Source: DBFJGL01 sp048394785
GTDB lineage: Bacteria; Bacillota; Clostridia; Christensenellales; CAG-917
Assembly: GCA_048394785.1 (NCBI GenBank)
Contig: DBFJGL010000044.1
Coordinates: 1 to 25,894, forward strand
Length of the DNA: 25,894 nucleotides
Direction: 5' to 3'
Of the stretch, positions 1-8,495 are shown piece after piece (positions within the stretch are counted from its first letter, which is position 1; each line of letters starts with the position of its first letter). The position numbers and the translations under genes are program-made. The notes under the pieces are model-generated. The model worked only from the letters and a program-made list of their open reading frames with translations, did no database searches and was not told the origin of the DNA.

Positions 1-38
1 AGTATTATAAATAGGAAATCAACAAAATGTAGTAATTT

Positions 39-67
39 TTGATATAGTCTATATTGATTTATATAAC
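39..67 (+). promoter_or_regulatory. Sigma-A-like promoter for a short non-coding transcript
   Basis: TTGATA at 39-44 and TATAAC at 62-67 are separated by exactly 17 bp. A start near position 74 would give a transcript of about 170 nt that ends at the hairpin at 207-244. No convincing gene lies between them. The surroundings are AT-rich, so a chance match is possible. Confidence 0.5.
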
Positions 68-73
68 TTTTAC

Positions 74-244
74 GGGGAGGTGCAGGCGGTTAGAAACAAG
101 AAGTCAAACAATATCCGATTTTCATATTTTCTCAATTAAAAAGTGTAAATATGTGTCGCTGATTTAAGTGTTTTGTATATATGTCATTTGCTTATCGGAT
201 AGAGTTATAAGCGCGACGGCTTGTAAACGTCGCGCTTATTTTTT
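74..244 (+). ncRNA. Candidate small RNA (unknown family)
   Basis: The stretch is bounded by a promoter with ideal spacing (39-67) and an intrinsic terminator (207-244). Its 5' end is G-rich (GGGGAGG at 74-80). An 8-bp exact inverted pair, TATCCGAT at 112-119 and ATCGGATA at 194-201, could close a long-range stem. The only reading frame of note is a 19-codon GTG frame at 80-139, whose Shine-Dalgarno-like sequence abuts the start with no spacing, so translation is unlikely. I do not recognise 6S, SRP, tmRNA or another known family. It could instead be the 3' untranslated end of a gene lying before the window, sharing the same terminator. Confidence 0.35.
207..244 (+). terminator. Intrinsic terminator, plus strand, abutting the leuB 3' end
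   Basis: A perfect 12-bp stem (207-218 with 228-239) with a 9-nt loop is followed on the plus strand by a run of T (239-244). On the minus strand the stem is not followed by a U tract, so it suits the plus-strand transcript better than the leu operon. It lies only 2 nt beyond the leuB stop codon and may still protect or define that mRNA end. Confidence 0.75.
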
Positions 245-246
245 GT

Positions 247-1299
247 TTATAATCTCCTGACAATTTCGTCCGTCATTGCGGTTGTTGACAAGTTTCCGCC
301 TATATCTGCGGTTCCGAAGCCGTCAGATAATGTAGCCGCAACAGCGTTTTCTATGGATAGAGCGGCGGCGTCGAGTCCGCAGGAGTGGCGCAAGAGCATT
401 GCCGCCGATAATATCGTGCCCACGGGATTTGCGACGTCAAGTCCAGCCAAAGACGGGGCGGAGCCGTGTATTGCCTCGTACATTCCGAGATTGGTTGCGC
501 CGAGCGACGCCGAGGGCATTACGCCTATGCTCCCGACGGTTGCGGCGGCGAGGTCGCTCAAAATGTCGCCGAACATATTGCTTGTCAAAATCACGTCGAA
601 CTGCGACGGGTTGAGCACGAGTTGCATTGCGGCATTGTCGACGTAAAGATGAGTGAGAGTGACGTCGGGGTAATCGCAGTTGATGTCCGACACTACTTTG
701 CGCCACAGTTTGGACGAAGTCAGCACGTTTGCCTTATCCACCGAGCACAGCCGCTTTGTTCTGCTCTCGGCAAGTTCGTAGGCTATGCGTGCGACGCGTT
801 CGATTTCAAGTTCGCCGTAACACTCGGTGTCGTATGCGGCGCGCCCGTAGCCGTTCTCTGAATATCCGCGTTCTCCGAAATATATGCCGCCCGTCAGCTC
901 TCTCACAAAAATCAAATCTATGCCTTTTTGAGCGGTGCTTTCTTTCAGCGCGCTTCTGTCTTTTAAGGCTTTGAACAGTTTTGCGGGACGCAGATTTGCA
1001 TATAAACCGAGTTCGCGCCGTATTCCGAGCAGGGCATTTTCGGGACGGACGGGCAGATTGTCCCACTTGTCGCCGCCCACCGCACCGAGCAATACGCCGT
1101 GCGCCGACTGCGCCGATTGCACCGTGTCCTCGGGCAGAGGAGTGCCGCATTCGTCGATTGCCGCTCCGCCGATAAGCCTGTCGTCGAAGGTTATCTCAAA
1201 GCCGTGAATTTCCGCGACGCGCGCCAGCACGCGTTTGGCGGCGGCGGTGATTTCTTTGCCTATTCCGTCGCCTGCAAGTACCGTTATTTTATAACTCAT
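247..1299 (-). CDS. leuB: 3-isopropylmalate dehydrogenase
   Basis: This 350-residue protein has the full length of the family. It oxidatively decarboxylates 3-isopropylmalate to 2-oxoisocaproate with NAD in leucine synthesis. By family knowledge it can also act on 3-methylmalate in the citramalate route to 2-oxobutyrate. Visible signs are the N-terminal GDGIG, the YVDNAAMQLV segment and the metal-binding GDILSD aspartates in NMFGDILSDLAA, followed by GSIGVMPSASLG. The start ATG lies 11 nt inside the end of leuD, so the two are translationally coupled. It is the last gene of the minus-strand branched-chain cluster, and a plus-strand terminator hairpin lies just beyond its stop. Confidence 0.96.
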   Translation of the reverse strand: MSYKITVLAGDGIGKEITAAAKRVLARVAEIHGFEITFDDRLIGGAAIDECGTPLPEDTVQSAQSAHGVLLGAVGGDKWDNLPVRPENALLGIRRELGLYANLRPAKLFKALKDRSALKESTAQKGIDLIFVRELTGGIYFGERGYSENGYGRAAYDTECYGELEIERVARIAYELAESRTKRLCSVDKANVLTSSKLWRKVVSDINCDYPDVTLTHLYVDNAAMQLVLNPSQFDVILTSNMFGDILSDLAAATVGSIGVMPSASLGATNLGMYEAIHGSAPSLAGLDVANPVGTILSAAMLLRHSCGLDAAALSIENAVAATLSDGFGTADIGGNLSTTAMTDEIVRRL

Positions 1300-1771
1300 C
1301 TCGCACAGCCTCCATAAGTCCGCCTTTTTCCATTATGCTTTCGATAAAGCCGTCCAGATGCGGAAGGACGTAATTTTTGCCCGTGGTAATATCCGTTAAA
1401 ATATCATTATCGACACTTAAAACGTCGTTTTCGGATATTTCATCTGCCATTTTTGCGTCTTCTACGATATATAATCCGATGTTGACGGCGTTTCTGAAAA
1501 AGATTCTCGCAAAGCTTTTCGCAATCACGAGTTTCACGCCCGACGCCTTGATTGCAAGCGGCGCGTGCTCGCGCGAACTTCCCGAGCCGAAGTTGTATCC
1601 GCCCACGATTACGTCGCCTTCGCGCACATTCGACGAAAAGTTCGAGTCGATGTCTTCCATGGCGTGCGCACGCAGATTTTCGTCGCTTGCGTCGTTGAGA
1701 TAGCGCGCCGGAATTATGACGTCGGTGTTTACGTTGTCGCCGTATTTGAAAGTTTTTCCGCTGAATTTCAT
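1289..1771 (-). CDS. leuD: 3-isopropylmalate dehydratase small subunit
   Basis: At 160 residues this is the short, clostridial/archaeal-type LeuD. It partners LeuC to isomerise 2-isopropylmalate to 3-isopropylmalate in the cytoplasm, and probably citramalate to 3-methylmalate given the adjacent cimA. The swivel domain is recognisable from NTDVIIPARYL near residues 15-25 and GSGSSREHAP near residues 62-71. Its ATG overlaps the leuC stop by 4 nt and its 3' end overlaps leuB by 11 nt, so leuCDB is a tightly coupled block. Nothing looks truncated. Confidence 0.95.
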   Translation of the reverse strand: MKFSGKTFKYGDNVNTDVIIPARYLNDASDENLRAHAMEDIDSNFSSNVREGDVIVGGYNFGSGSSREHAPLAIKASGVKLVIAKSFARIFFRNAVNIGLYIVEDAKMADEISENDVLSVDNDILTDITTGKNYVLPHLDGFIESIMEKGGLMEAVRDEL

Positions 1772-3051
1772 TGCAATTCTCCGTACCCTATGCAGGACAG
1801 CCGTCCCGTAACTGCGCTTGACGCCGCGACGTACGGCGACGCAAGGTATATCTTTGAGTTAGGGTGCCCCATTCTGCCCACGAAATTGCGGTTGGTGGTG
1901 GACACTGCGCTTTCGCCGTCCGCAAGTATGCCCATATAGCCGCCGAGGCACGGACCGCACGTCGGGGTTGACACGGCGGCTCCCGCGTCTATGAAAATCT
2001 TGGTGAGTCCCTCCTCGATACACTGAGCGTAGACCTCTTGCGTGGCGGGTATTACGATAAGCCGCACGCCGTCTTTTACGCGTCTGCCTCTCAGCACTGC
2101 CGCCGCTTGGCGCATATCCGTTATCCGTCCGTTTGTACAGCTTCCGATTACGACCTGCTGAATTTCGACGTCCGACATATCGTCTTTGCCGAACATTCTT
2201 ACATTGTCGGGCAGGTGGGGGAAGGCGACCGTAGGCGCGATTTCGCCGAGATTTATTACGATATGTCTTTCGTATTCCGCGTCGTCGTCGGGCAAAAGCG
2301 CGATTGCCGCAATTTCTTCCGCCGTCATTCCCGTACGGCTCGCGAGATATTCGACGGCTTCGTTATCGAGAGGCATAAAAGCGTTTTTCGCGCCGCATTC
2401 GATTGCCATATTGCACACCGTCAGGCGTTCGTCGACGGTAAGCGAGGACACGTCGCCGCAAAATTCCAGCGACTTATAGGACGCGCCGTCCGTTTTGAGC
2501 ATACCGATTATGTGTAAAATCAAATCTTTGCCCGTCACGTAGCGTCCGAGTTTGCCTTTGAGTTCGATTTTTATCGCGGAGGGAACCCTCAGCCAAATTT
2601 TGCCCGTCAGCATAGCCGCCGCCATATCCGTCGAGCCTATTCCCGTCGAAAAACAGCCGAGCGCGCCGTAAGTGCAGGTGTGAGAGTCCGCTCCTATAAT
2701 GAGCGACGACGGTTTTACAAGTCCTTTTTCCGGCAGCAAAGCGTGTTCGACTCCCATTTGCCCGACATCGTAAAAATGTTTTATGTTTTGCCGCCGTGCA
2801 AAATCCCGCACTATTTTGCATTGCTCCGCCGATTTTATGTCTTTGCAGGGGACGAAGTGGTCGAGGACGAGCGCGATTTTGTCGGGGTCGAACACCTTGT
2901 CCGACACTTTTTTCATTTCGTTTATCGCTACGGGCGCGGTGATGTCGTTGCCGAGTACCAAATCGACTTTTGCGGTAATCAGTTCGCCCGCGGATACGCT
3001 TTCTCTGTCGGAGTGCGCGGCGAGTATTTTTTGCGTTGCCGTCATTGCCAT
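1768..3051 (-). CDS. leuC: 3-isopropylmalate dehydratase large subunit
   Basis: This 427-residue aconitase-superfamily protein is of the short type (about 420 residues) common in Clostridia and Archaea, unlike the roughly 470-residue enterobacterial LeuC. The iron-sulfur cluster cysteines are visible in GSCTNGR and in PTCGPCLGG. The first ATG is preferred over the second (two codons later) because AAGGAGG stands just upstream of it on the minus strand. It follows cimA after 14 nt and overlaps leuD by 4 nt. Homoaconitase or a related hydrolyase is the alternative reading of the family, but the leu context favours LeuC. Confidence 0.93.
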   Translation of the reverse strand: MAMTATQKILAAHSDRESVSAGELITAKVDLVLGNDITAPVAINEMKKVSDKVFDPDKIALVLDHFVPCKDIKSAEQCKIVRDFARRQNIKHFYDVGQMGVEHALLPEKGLVKPSSLIIGADSHTCTYGALGCFSTGIGSTDMAAAMLTGKIWLRVPSAIKIELKGKLGRYVTGKDLILHIIGMLKTDGASYKSLEFCGDVSSLTVDERLTVCNMAIECGAKNAFMPLDNEAVEYLASRTGMTAEEIAAIALLPDDDAEYERHIVINLGEIAPTVAFPHLPDNVRMFGKDDMSDVEIQQVVIGSCTNGRITDMRQAAAVLRGRRVKDGVRLIVIPATQEVYAQCIEEGLTKIFIDAGAAVSTPTCGPCLGGYMGILADGESAVSTTNRNFVGRMGHPNSKIYLASPYVAASSAVTGRLSCIGYGELQ

Positions 3052-3065
3052 AAGCTACCTCCTTA

Positions 3066-4682
3066 TCACAGTATGACGCGGCACTGTCCCGTCAGTTTAT
3101 ATTCAAGACTGTCCGTAAGCGCGGACCAGCTCGCTTCGATAATGTCGGTGGAAACCCCCACGGTCGTCCAGCTCGACTGCTTGTCCGACGAGGTTATGAG
3201 CACGCGGACCATTGCGCCCGTCGCGCTTTGGGAGTCGACGACTCTGACTTTATAGTCGGTCAGCGAAACTTCTCCTATTTGCGGATAATGCTCGGACAGA
3301 GCTTTGCGCAACGCCTTGTCCAGCGCGTTTACGGGACCGTTGCCGCTCTCGCGCGCAAAAGTGATTTTGTCGCCCACTTTTATGCTCACTTCGGCGGCGT
3401 TTTCCCCGTCCGGTTTTGTGGCTTTAATGCAGTAATTCACAAGTTCGAACGACGGTTTGAAGCCGCCGATCATTCGCTCGGCAAGCAGAACGAGGCTGCC
3501 GTCCGCGCCCTCGAACTGATAGCCTTTCATTTCAAGCAGTTTTATGGCGTCGAGTATTTCCCTTGTCTTGGGGTTGGTCTTGTCGAGCTCGGGGAAAATG
3601 TGACTCAGTTTTTTTGCGACGGCAGAGCGTCCCGCCATTTCGCTCAGCACGATTTCGTGCTTGTTGCCCACGAGTTTCGGATTTATATGCTCGAAGCTCT
3701 CGGGGTGTTTTATGACCGCGTCGGAGTGCATTCCCGCTTTATGCGCAAACGCCGCCGCGCCGACGTAGGGCATTGACGCGTCGAGATTTATGTTGCATAT
3801 CTCCGCAATGGCGCGCGCGGTTTTGCTCATTGCCGCAAGGTCGACTCCCGTATCCGCGCCCTCTTTCAGTGCAAGGTTGCCTATTATCGTGGACAGGTTC
3901 GCATTGCCGCATCTTTCGCCGAAGCCGAGAAAAGTACCTTGAACGTGAGTCGCTCCGGCTTTCACAGCCATAACGGACGACGCCACCGCGGTACCCGTAT
4001 CGTTGTGGGTGTGAATGCCTATTTTCGCGCCTTCCACCGCGTTTATCGCGCGCTTTGTCATCTCATATACGTCGATGGGAGAGGTGCCGCCGTTGGTATC
4101 GCAAAGAACCACCGTGTCCGCGCCCGCCGAATAAGCCGTAATAAGGCAGGACAGGGCGTACACCGAATCCTCTTTACAGCCGTCGAAAAAGTGTTCCGCG
4201 TCAAAAACGACGCGTTTTCCGCGCGCTTTCAGATAACTCACGCTGTCCGCAATCATTTGCAGATTTTCTTCTTTGGTGACGCCCAGCACGTCTTCCGCCT
4301 GCGTGCCGCTCGCTTTGCCGAATATGCATACGACGGGGGTGTTCGCGTCGAGAAGCTTAATGATTTTTTCGTCCGAATATACGGCGGTATCCTTTCTGCG
4401 CGTACTGCCGAACGCTACGAGTTTAGGGCTCGCGTTTTCTTTGAAAAATTCCGCGTCTTTGGGGTTCGACGCAGGGTCGCCGCCTTCAATCAAATCGATG
4501 CCGAAGGCGTCGAGCAGATTGAATATGCTTTTTTTGTCGGCAACCGAATAGCTTACGCCGCCCGCCTGCGCGCCGTCGCGCAGAGTGGTGTCGTAAAACT
4601 CGATTTTGCTCTCTATGCGTTTTGTCTTTTCTCGATTGTCGTTTTTGCTGCCCGAGGCGTTAAGACAATATGCCGCGCTCAT
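3066..4682 (-). CDS. cimA: (R)-citramalate synthase, CimA family
   Basis: This 538-residue DRE-TIM metallolyase condenses pyruvate with acetyl-CoA to citramalate, the first step of the threonine-independent isoleucine route. DTTLRDGAQ is at residues 31-39, where IPM synthase proper has DTTLRDGEQSPG. The metal-binding HTHND is at 224-228, followed by GFGERCGNANL. A C-terminal LeuA-dimer regulatory domain (about residues 405-535) suggests feedback control, probably by isoleucine. The first ATG overlaps the leuA stop (ATGA) with GGAGG 8 nt upstream, which supports it even though it adds about 25 residues before the usual family start. Homocitrate synthase is less likely from the motif pattern. 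Confidence 0.9.
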   Translation of the reverse strand: MSAAYCLNASGSKNDNREKTKRIESKIEFYDTTLRDGAQAGGVSYSVADKKSIFNLLDAFGIDLIEGGDPASNPKDAEFFKENASPKLVAFGSTRRKDTAVYSDEKIIKLLDANTPVVCIFGKASGTQAEDVLGVTKEENLQMIADSVSYLKARGKRVVFDAEHFFDGCKEDSVYALSCLITAYSAGADTVVLCDTNGGTSPIDVYEMTKRAINAVEGAKIGIHTHNDTGTAVASSVMAVKAGATHVQGTFLGFGERCGNANLSTIIGNLALKEGADTGVDLAAMSKTARAIAEICNINLDASMPYVGAAAFAHKAGMHSDAVIKHPESFEHINPKLVGNKHEIVLSEMAGRSAVAKKLSHIFPELDKTNPKTREILDAIKLLEMKGYQFEGADGSLVLLAERMIGGFKPSFELVNYCIKATKPDGENAAEVSIKVGDKITFARESGNGPVNALDKALRKALSEHYPQIGEVSLTDYKVRVVDSQSATGAMVRVLITSSDKQSSWTTVGVSTDIIEASWSALTDSLEYKLTGQCRVIL

Positions 4683-6205
4683 CGCTCGTCCTCCTGCATC
4701 AGCTTGTTGGTGGCGTTGACGTACGCGATTAACGACGCTTCCATAACGTCGGTGGAAATGCCTTTGCCCGTCAGCATTTGTTTGCCGTCGGTCAGCTTAA
4801 CCGTCGCTTCGCCCAACGCGTCCTTTCCCTCGGATACGGAGTGAACCTGGTAGTCGACGAGTTTGAAATTCTGACCGGTAATGGAGCAAATAGCTCTGAA
4901 CGCCGCGTCCACGGGACCGTCGCCCGTCATTCTGTCCGAGTGTTGCCTGCCCTCCGTTTCGAGGGTGATAAGCGCGGACGCAGAGTTTTTGTACGCGGTT
5001 ATCTCATAGTCTTTCAGCGTGAATATTCTCTTTATTCGGCGGCGGTTGTATCCGATGAGCAGAGCTTCTATGTCCGAGCGCGTAATATTTTTTTTGCGGT
5101 CGGCAAGCTCTTTGTACTTTGGGAAAAACAGAGAAATCTGTTCGTCGGTGAGGGTATATCCCATTTCTTCGGTGACGTCTTTGAACGCGTGCTTGCCGCT
5201 GTGCTTGCCTAAAAGCAGAGTGTTTTCGGGCATACCTATGTCCTTGGGGGACATAATTTCGTAAGTGGCTTTGTTTTGAAGCACGCCGTGCTGATGAATG
5301 CCAGACTCGTGCACAAACGCGTTCGCACCCACGACGGCTTTATTCGGGGGCAATTTTATACCGACTATGCTCGATACCATTTTTGAAGTGCGGTAAATGC
5401 GCGTCGTGTCCACGTTGCAGTACGCGCCGAAATAATCGCGGCGGGTTTTTAAGGACATCACTATTTCTTCCATAGCGGCGTTGCCCGCGCGTTCGCCTAT
5501 GCCGTTGACGGTGCATTCAACCTGTCCCGCGCCCGCGCTTATCGCCGCAAGCGAATTTGCCACCGCCATACCGAGGTCGTCGTGGCAGTGTACGGACAAT
5601 ACCGTGTCGGTAAATCCCTCTTTATCGAGTTCAGAGCGCAGAAATGAAATTCTGTCGGCAAGTTCCGACGGGGTGGAGTAACCCACCGTGTCGGGTATGT
5701 TGAGAGTGGTCGCGCCTGCGCGCGCCGCCGTAATTGCGGCGCTCAGCAGAAAATCATAGGGGGTGCGCGTCGCGTCCTCGAAGGAAAATTCCACGTCGTC
5801 GGTCAGCGTTTTGGCATAACGGACGTGCGTGTCGATGAGCGCAAGACACGCGTTGCAATCTATTTTGAGTTTATATTCGAGATGTATAGGCGACGTTGCG
5901 ATGAAGACGTGCAGTCTGGGGCGCACAGCGTCTCTTATTGCGGCGTATCCCGCGTCGATGTCCTCTTTGCGAGCCCGACACAGGGCGGCAACCGCGCTGT
6001 GTTTGAGCACTGCGGCAATAGCTTTTACGGACTTGAATTCCGCTTCGCTCGCCGCGGGGAAGCCTGCTTCTATTACGTCTACGCCCATAGCGTCCAACGC
6101 TTCTGCGACGTCGAGCTTTTCGTTTAAGTGCATACTGCACCCGGGCGACTGTTCGCCGTCGCGCAGGGTGGTGTCGAATATTACGATTTTTCTGTTTTCG
6201 GTCAT
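4679..6205 (-). CDS. leuA: 2-isopropylmalate synthase
   Basis: This 508-residue enzyme makes 2-isopropylmalate from 2-oxoisovalerate and acetyl-CoA, the committed step to leucine. DTTLRDGEQSPG lies at residues 11-22, metal-binding HCHDD at 206-210 and NGIGERAGN at 234-242. The C-terminal LeuA-dimer domain, the usual site of leucine feedback, occupies roughly residues 385-500. The start is fixed by the conserved N-terminus, yet no Shine-Dalgarno sequence is visible upstream. It is separated from ilvN by 133 nt, in which I see no clear promoter or hairpin, and it overlaps cimA by 4 nt. Confidence 0.95.
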   Translation of the reverse strand: MTENRKIVIFDTTLRDGEQSPGCSMHLNEKLDVAEALDAMGVDVIEAGFPAASEAEFKSVKAIAAVLKHSAVAALCRARKEDIDAGYAAIRDAVRPRLHVFIATSPIHLEYKLKIDCNACLALIDTHVRYAKTLTDDVEFSFEDATRTPYDFLLSAAITAARAGATTLNIPDTVGYSTPSELADRISFLRSELDKEGFTDTVLSVHCHDDLGMAVANSLAAISAGAGQVECTVNGIGERAGNAAMEEIVMSLKTRRDYFGAYCNVDTTRIYRTSKMVSSIVGIKLPPNKAVVGANAFVHESGIHQHGVLQNKATYEIMSPKDIGMPENTLLLGKHSGKHAFKDVTEEMGYTLTDEQISLFFPKYKELADRKKNITRSDIEALLIGYNRRRIKRIFTLKDYEITAYKNSASALITLETEGRQHSDRMTGDGPVDAAFRAICSITGQNFKLVDYQVHSVSEGKDALGEATVKLTDGKQMLTGKGISTDVMEASLIAYVNATNKLMQEDER

Positions 6206-6338
6206 TTTGCGATGTGTTATTATGCTTTCGATTTGCTTGTATTTCGATAGAATTGCCGCGGTTTATTTGCGGATATTTGCCAAACCGAAGTTCAGCGCGA
6301 AATAATGCAAGATAAAGTCCGTTTTATGAGATTATCTA

Positions 6339-6851
6339 TTATTCCAGTTCCTTTGCCATTGCGCCGTTTCCTCTCTCCAACGCCGCTCCGCCCGTGCGCG
6401 CCATTTCGAGAATGGTGTAGCTTGCCATAACTTTTATGAACGCGTCGATTTTTTCGGTGTTGCCCGTAAGTTCGAGCATCATCGTATCTACGGTCGTATC
6501 GAGAGGTTTTGCCTTGAATAAGGCGAGCAAATCTACAATCTCTCCGCGCTTGTCGGGGGATACCGCAATTTTGATGAGCAGCAGCTCGCGGAATGCTACT
6601 TCCTTTCCGTCGAAGCCCATAACTTTGACAACGTCTTCCTGTTTTTCGAGTTGCGCCACGATTTGCGTCACAATCTGCGCCGTGCCCGTTACGGTGATGG
6701 TCATACGGGAGTATCTTTCGTCTTCGGTTGCGCATACGCTCAAACCGTCGATGTTATATCCGCGGCGCGAAAAAAGCCCTGCGATGCGCGACAGCACGCC
6801 GGGTTGGTTGCTGACGAGAATTGAAATAATCTGTCTTGTGTTTTTTTGCAT
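6339..6851 (-). CDS. ilvN: Acetolactate synthase small (regulatory) subunit
   Basis: At 170 residues this is the normal length for IlvN/IlvH. It regulates the ThDP-dependent large subunit and confers valine feedback. An N-terminal ACT domain (about residues 6-80) includes the typical SNQPGVLSRIAGLFSRRGYN segment and NIDGLSV. The C-terminal ALS_ss domain follows, with the characteristic DTTVDTMMLELTG stretch. It lies 25 nt after ilvB, with AAGAGGT before the start as a plausible ribosome binding site, so ilvB and ilvN are very likely cotranscribed. Confidence 0.95.
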   Translation of the reverse strand: MQKNTRQIISILVSNQPGVLSRIAGLFSRRGYNIDGLSVCATEDERYSRMTITVTGTAQIVTQIVAQLEKQEDVVKVMGFDGKEVAFRELLLIKIAVSPDKRGEIVDLLALFKAKPLDTTVDTMMLELTGNTEKIDAFIKVMASYTILEMARTGGAALERGNGAMAKELE

Positions 6852-6876
6852 AGTTACCTCTTGTCTTTTCGGGTGT

Positions 6877-8451
6877 TCAAATGCCTTCGTTTATGCCGAG
6901 GCGGCAATCTATTACAACGGGTGTTGTCTGCGCAAACGCTTCGTCAAGCACGGCTTCGACGTCGCCGTCTTCGTCGAGCCGCAGTCCGCGCGCGCCCATT
7001 GCCGCCGCAAGCGCGGCGTAATCCACGTTGAGATAAAGCGAACTCGCGGGAGTTTGCCTGCTCTTTCTTTCGAGCTGCAACTTGCGTATCATTCCCAACG
7101 AGTTGTTGTTCATCACAATCACCACGAGCGGAACGTGATGTTTTACGGCGGTGGTGATTTCGTTGAAATTCATATTGAAAGAACCGTCGCCCGTAATTAC
7201 AATGCACCTGCCGCCCCGTCTGAAATGCGCGCCTATTGCAGCTCCCACTCCGAAGCCCATCGCGCCCAGTCCTCCGCTTGTGATAAAGCTTTTGGGGTAA
7301 GGACATTTCAGACAATGCGCCGCCCATACCTGATGCAGTCCTACGTCCGTGGTTATGACGGTGTCGGGGGTAATGCGGCTGTTGAGCGCGCGTATAACGT
7401 CCGCTCCGCGGTGCTCCATCTTAAACTCCTCGAAGTCGAAGAAAACCCATTCTTCGTTTTCCTGCTCTCTTAAAAGCGGAATGAGTTTTTTAAGCACGTC
7501 CTTGACGTCGCCGCAAACGCTTGCGGTTGTCAAAATGTTTTTGTCGATTTCGGCTTTGTCCGCATCGATTTGAAGCAGAGGAAGTTTTCGTTTTTTTATA
7601 ATGTTGAAAGCGTTATAGCGGCTGTTGAACCTCGCTCCCAACGTAATCACGAGGTCGCACTCTTTGAGGGCGGCGGTTGCCGCGGAGTTTACGTCCGACA
7701 GCACGCCGAGATAGGCAGGGTCGTAGGGGTCGAAACAGCCTATTCCCATATACGACACAATGACGGGCGCGCTTATTTTCAGTGCAAAATCTTTGAGTTC
7801 TTCTGCGGCGTCAGCCGAGCGCACTCCGCCGCCTGCATATATCAAAGGACGCTTTGCGGCGTTGATAAACTCGGCAAGCCTTTCAATGTCCGCGACGTCC
7901 GCGTTCGTTATGACTTCCGCTTTGACGGGGGGCTGTTTTTCGTATTCGGCATATTCGTCAAACACGTTGCAGGGTATGTCGATAAGCACGGGACCTTTTC
8001 TGCCGCTCTCGGCAATGCGAAACGCCTTTCTTACTCCGTCCGCAATCGCGTCCGCGCTCTTGATAATCATACTGTATTTGGTGACGGGCATCGTCATATC
8101 AAAGATGTCCACTTCCTGAAAGCTGTCGTGCCCGAGATTTTGCAGACTTACGTTGCCCGTTATTGCGACAAGCGGCACGCTGTCCATATAAGCGTCGGCA
8201 ATGCCCGTTACGAGATTTGTCGCGCCCGGTCCCGAGGTTGTAAGCACCACTCCTGCCTTATCGCCTGCGCGGGCGTATCCTTCCGCCGCAAAACAAGCTC
8301 CTTGTTCGTGCGCGGTAAGTATGTGGCGGATGGGGGAGTTTTTCAGCGCGTCGTACACCGAAAGAACGCTTGCCCCCGGATATCCGAACACATTGTCAAC
8401 GCCCTGTTCGAGCAGGCACTCGATTAAAATTTGCGCTCCGTTCAGCCGCAT
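6877..8451 (-). CDS. ilvB: Acetolactate synthase large (catalytic) subunit
   Basis: This enzyme condenses two pyruvates, or pyruvate with 2-oxobutyrate, in valine/leucine and isoleucine synthesis. The start at 8451 (MRLNGAQI) is chosen over an upstream in-frame ATG because GAGGGAG stands 5 nt before it; this gives 524 residues. Visible features are GYPGA, catalytic Glu49 in TAHEQ, and the ThDP/Mg motif GDGSFNMN at 421-428. Two oddities stand out. The usual RFDDR of FAD-binding enzymes reads RFNSR near residues 274-278. The protein also ends at VIDCRLGINEGI, lacking roughly the last 20-30 residues (with the common PMVPPG element). The adjacent ilvN argues that it is still the biosynthetic enzyme. 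Confidence 0.92.
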   Translation of the reverse strand: MRLNGAQILIECLLEQGVDNVFGYPGASVLSVYDALKNSPIRHILTAHEQGACFAAEGYARAGDKAGVVLTTSGPGATNLVTGIADAYMDSVPLVAITGNVSLQNLGHDSFQEVDIFDMTMPVTKYSMIIKSADAIADGVRKAFRIAESGRKGPVLIDIPCNVFDEYAEYEKQPPVKAEVITNADVADIERLAEFINAAKRPLIYAGGGVRSADAAEELKDFALKISAPVIVSYMGIGCFDPYDPAYLGVLSDVNSAATAALKECDLVITLGARFNSRYNAFNIIKKRKLPLLQIDADKAEIDKNILTTASVCGDVKDVLKKLIPLLREQENEEWVFFDFEEFKMEHRGADVIRALNSRITPDTVITTDVGLHQVWAAHCLKCPYPKSFITSGGLGAMGFGVGAAIGAHFRRGGRCIVITGDGSFNMNFNEITTAVKHHVPLVVIVMNNNSLGMIRKLQLERKSRQTPASSLYLNVDYAALAAAMGARGLRLDEDGDVEAVLDEAFAQTTPVVIDCRLGINEGI

Positions 8452-8495
8452 ATGCTCCCTCGTGCGCGCGCACTGCACGCATATTGTTATATTAA

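Noticed and set aside
80..139. 19-codon GTG frame with a GGGGAGG motif
   Set aside because: The Shine-Dalgarno-like sequence directly abuts or overlaps the GTG, leaving no spacing for initiation, and the peptide has no recognisable character.
3939..4844. 301-residue plus-strand frame opposite cimA and leuA
   Set aside because: It is an antisense shadow of two clear metallolyase genes; its product shows no motif and is Arg/His-rich as expected of a shadow.
6850..6880. Frameshift explaining the short ilvB C-terminus
   Set aside because: Only 25 nt separate the ilvB stop from ilvN, too little for the missing tail in any frame, and a ribosome binding site for ilvN occupies part of it.
8452..8495. 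T-box or leader-peptide attenuator controlling ilvB
   Set aside because: The best promoter leaves only about 38 nt of leader, with no T-box sequence, terminator hairpin or Leu/Val/Ile-rich leader peptide.
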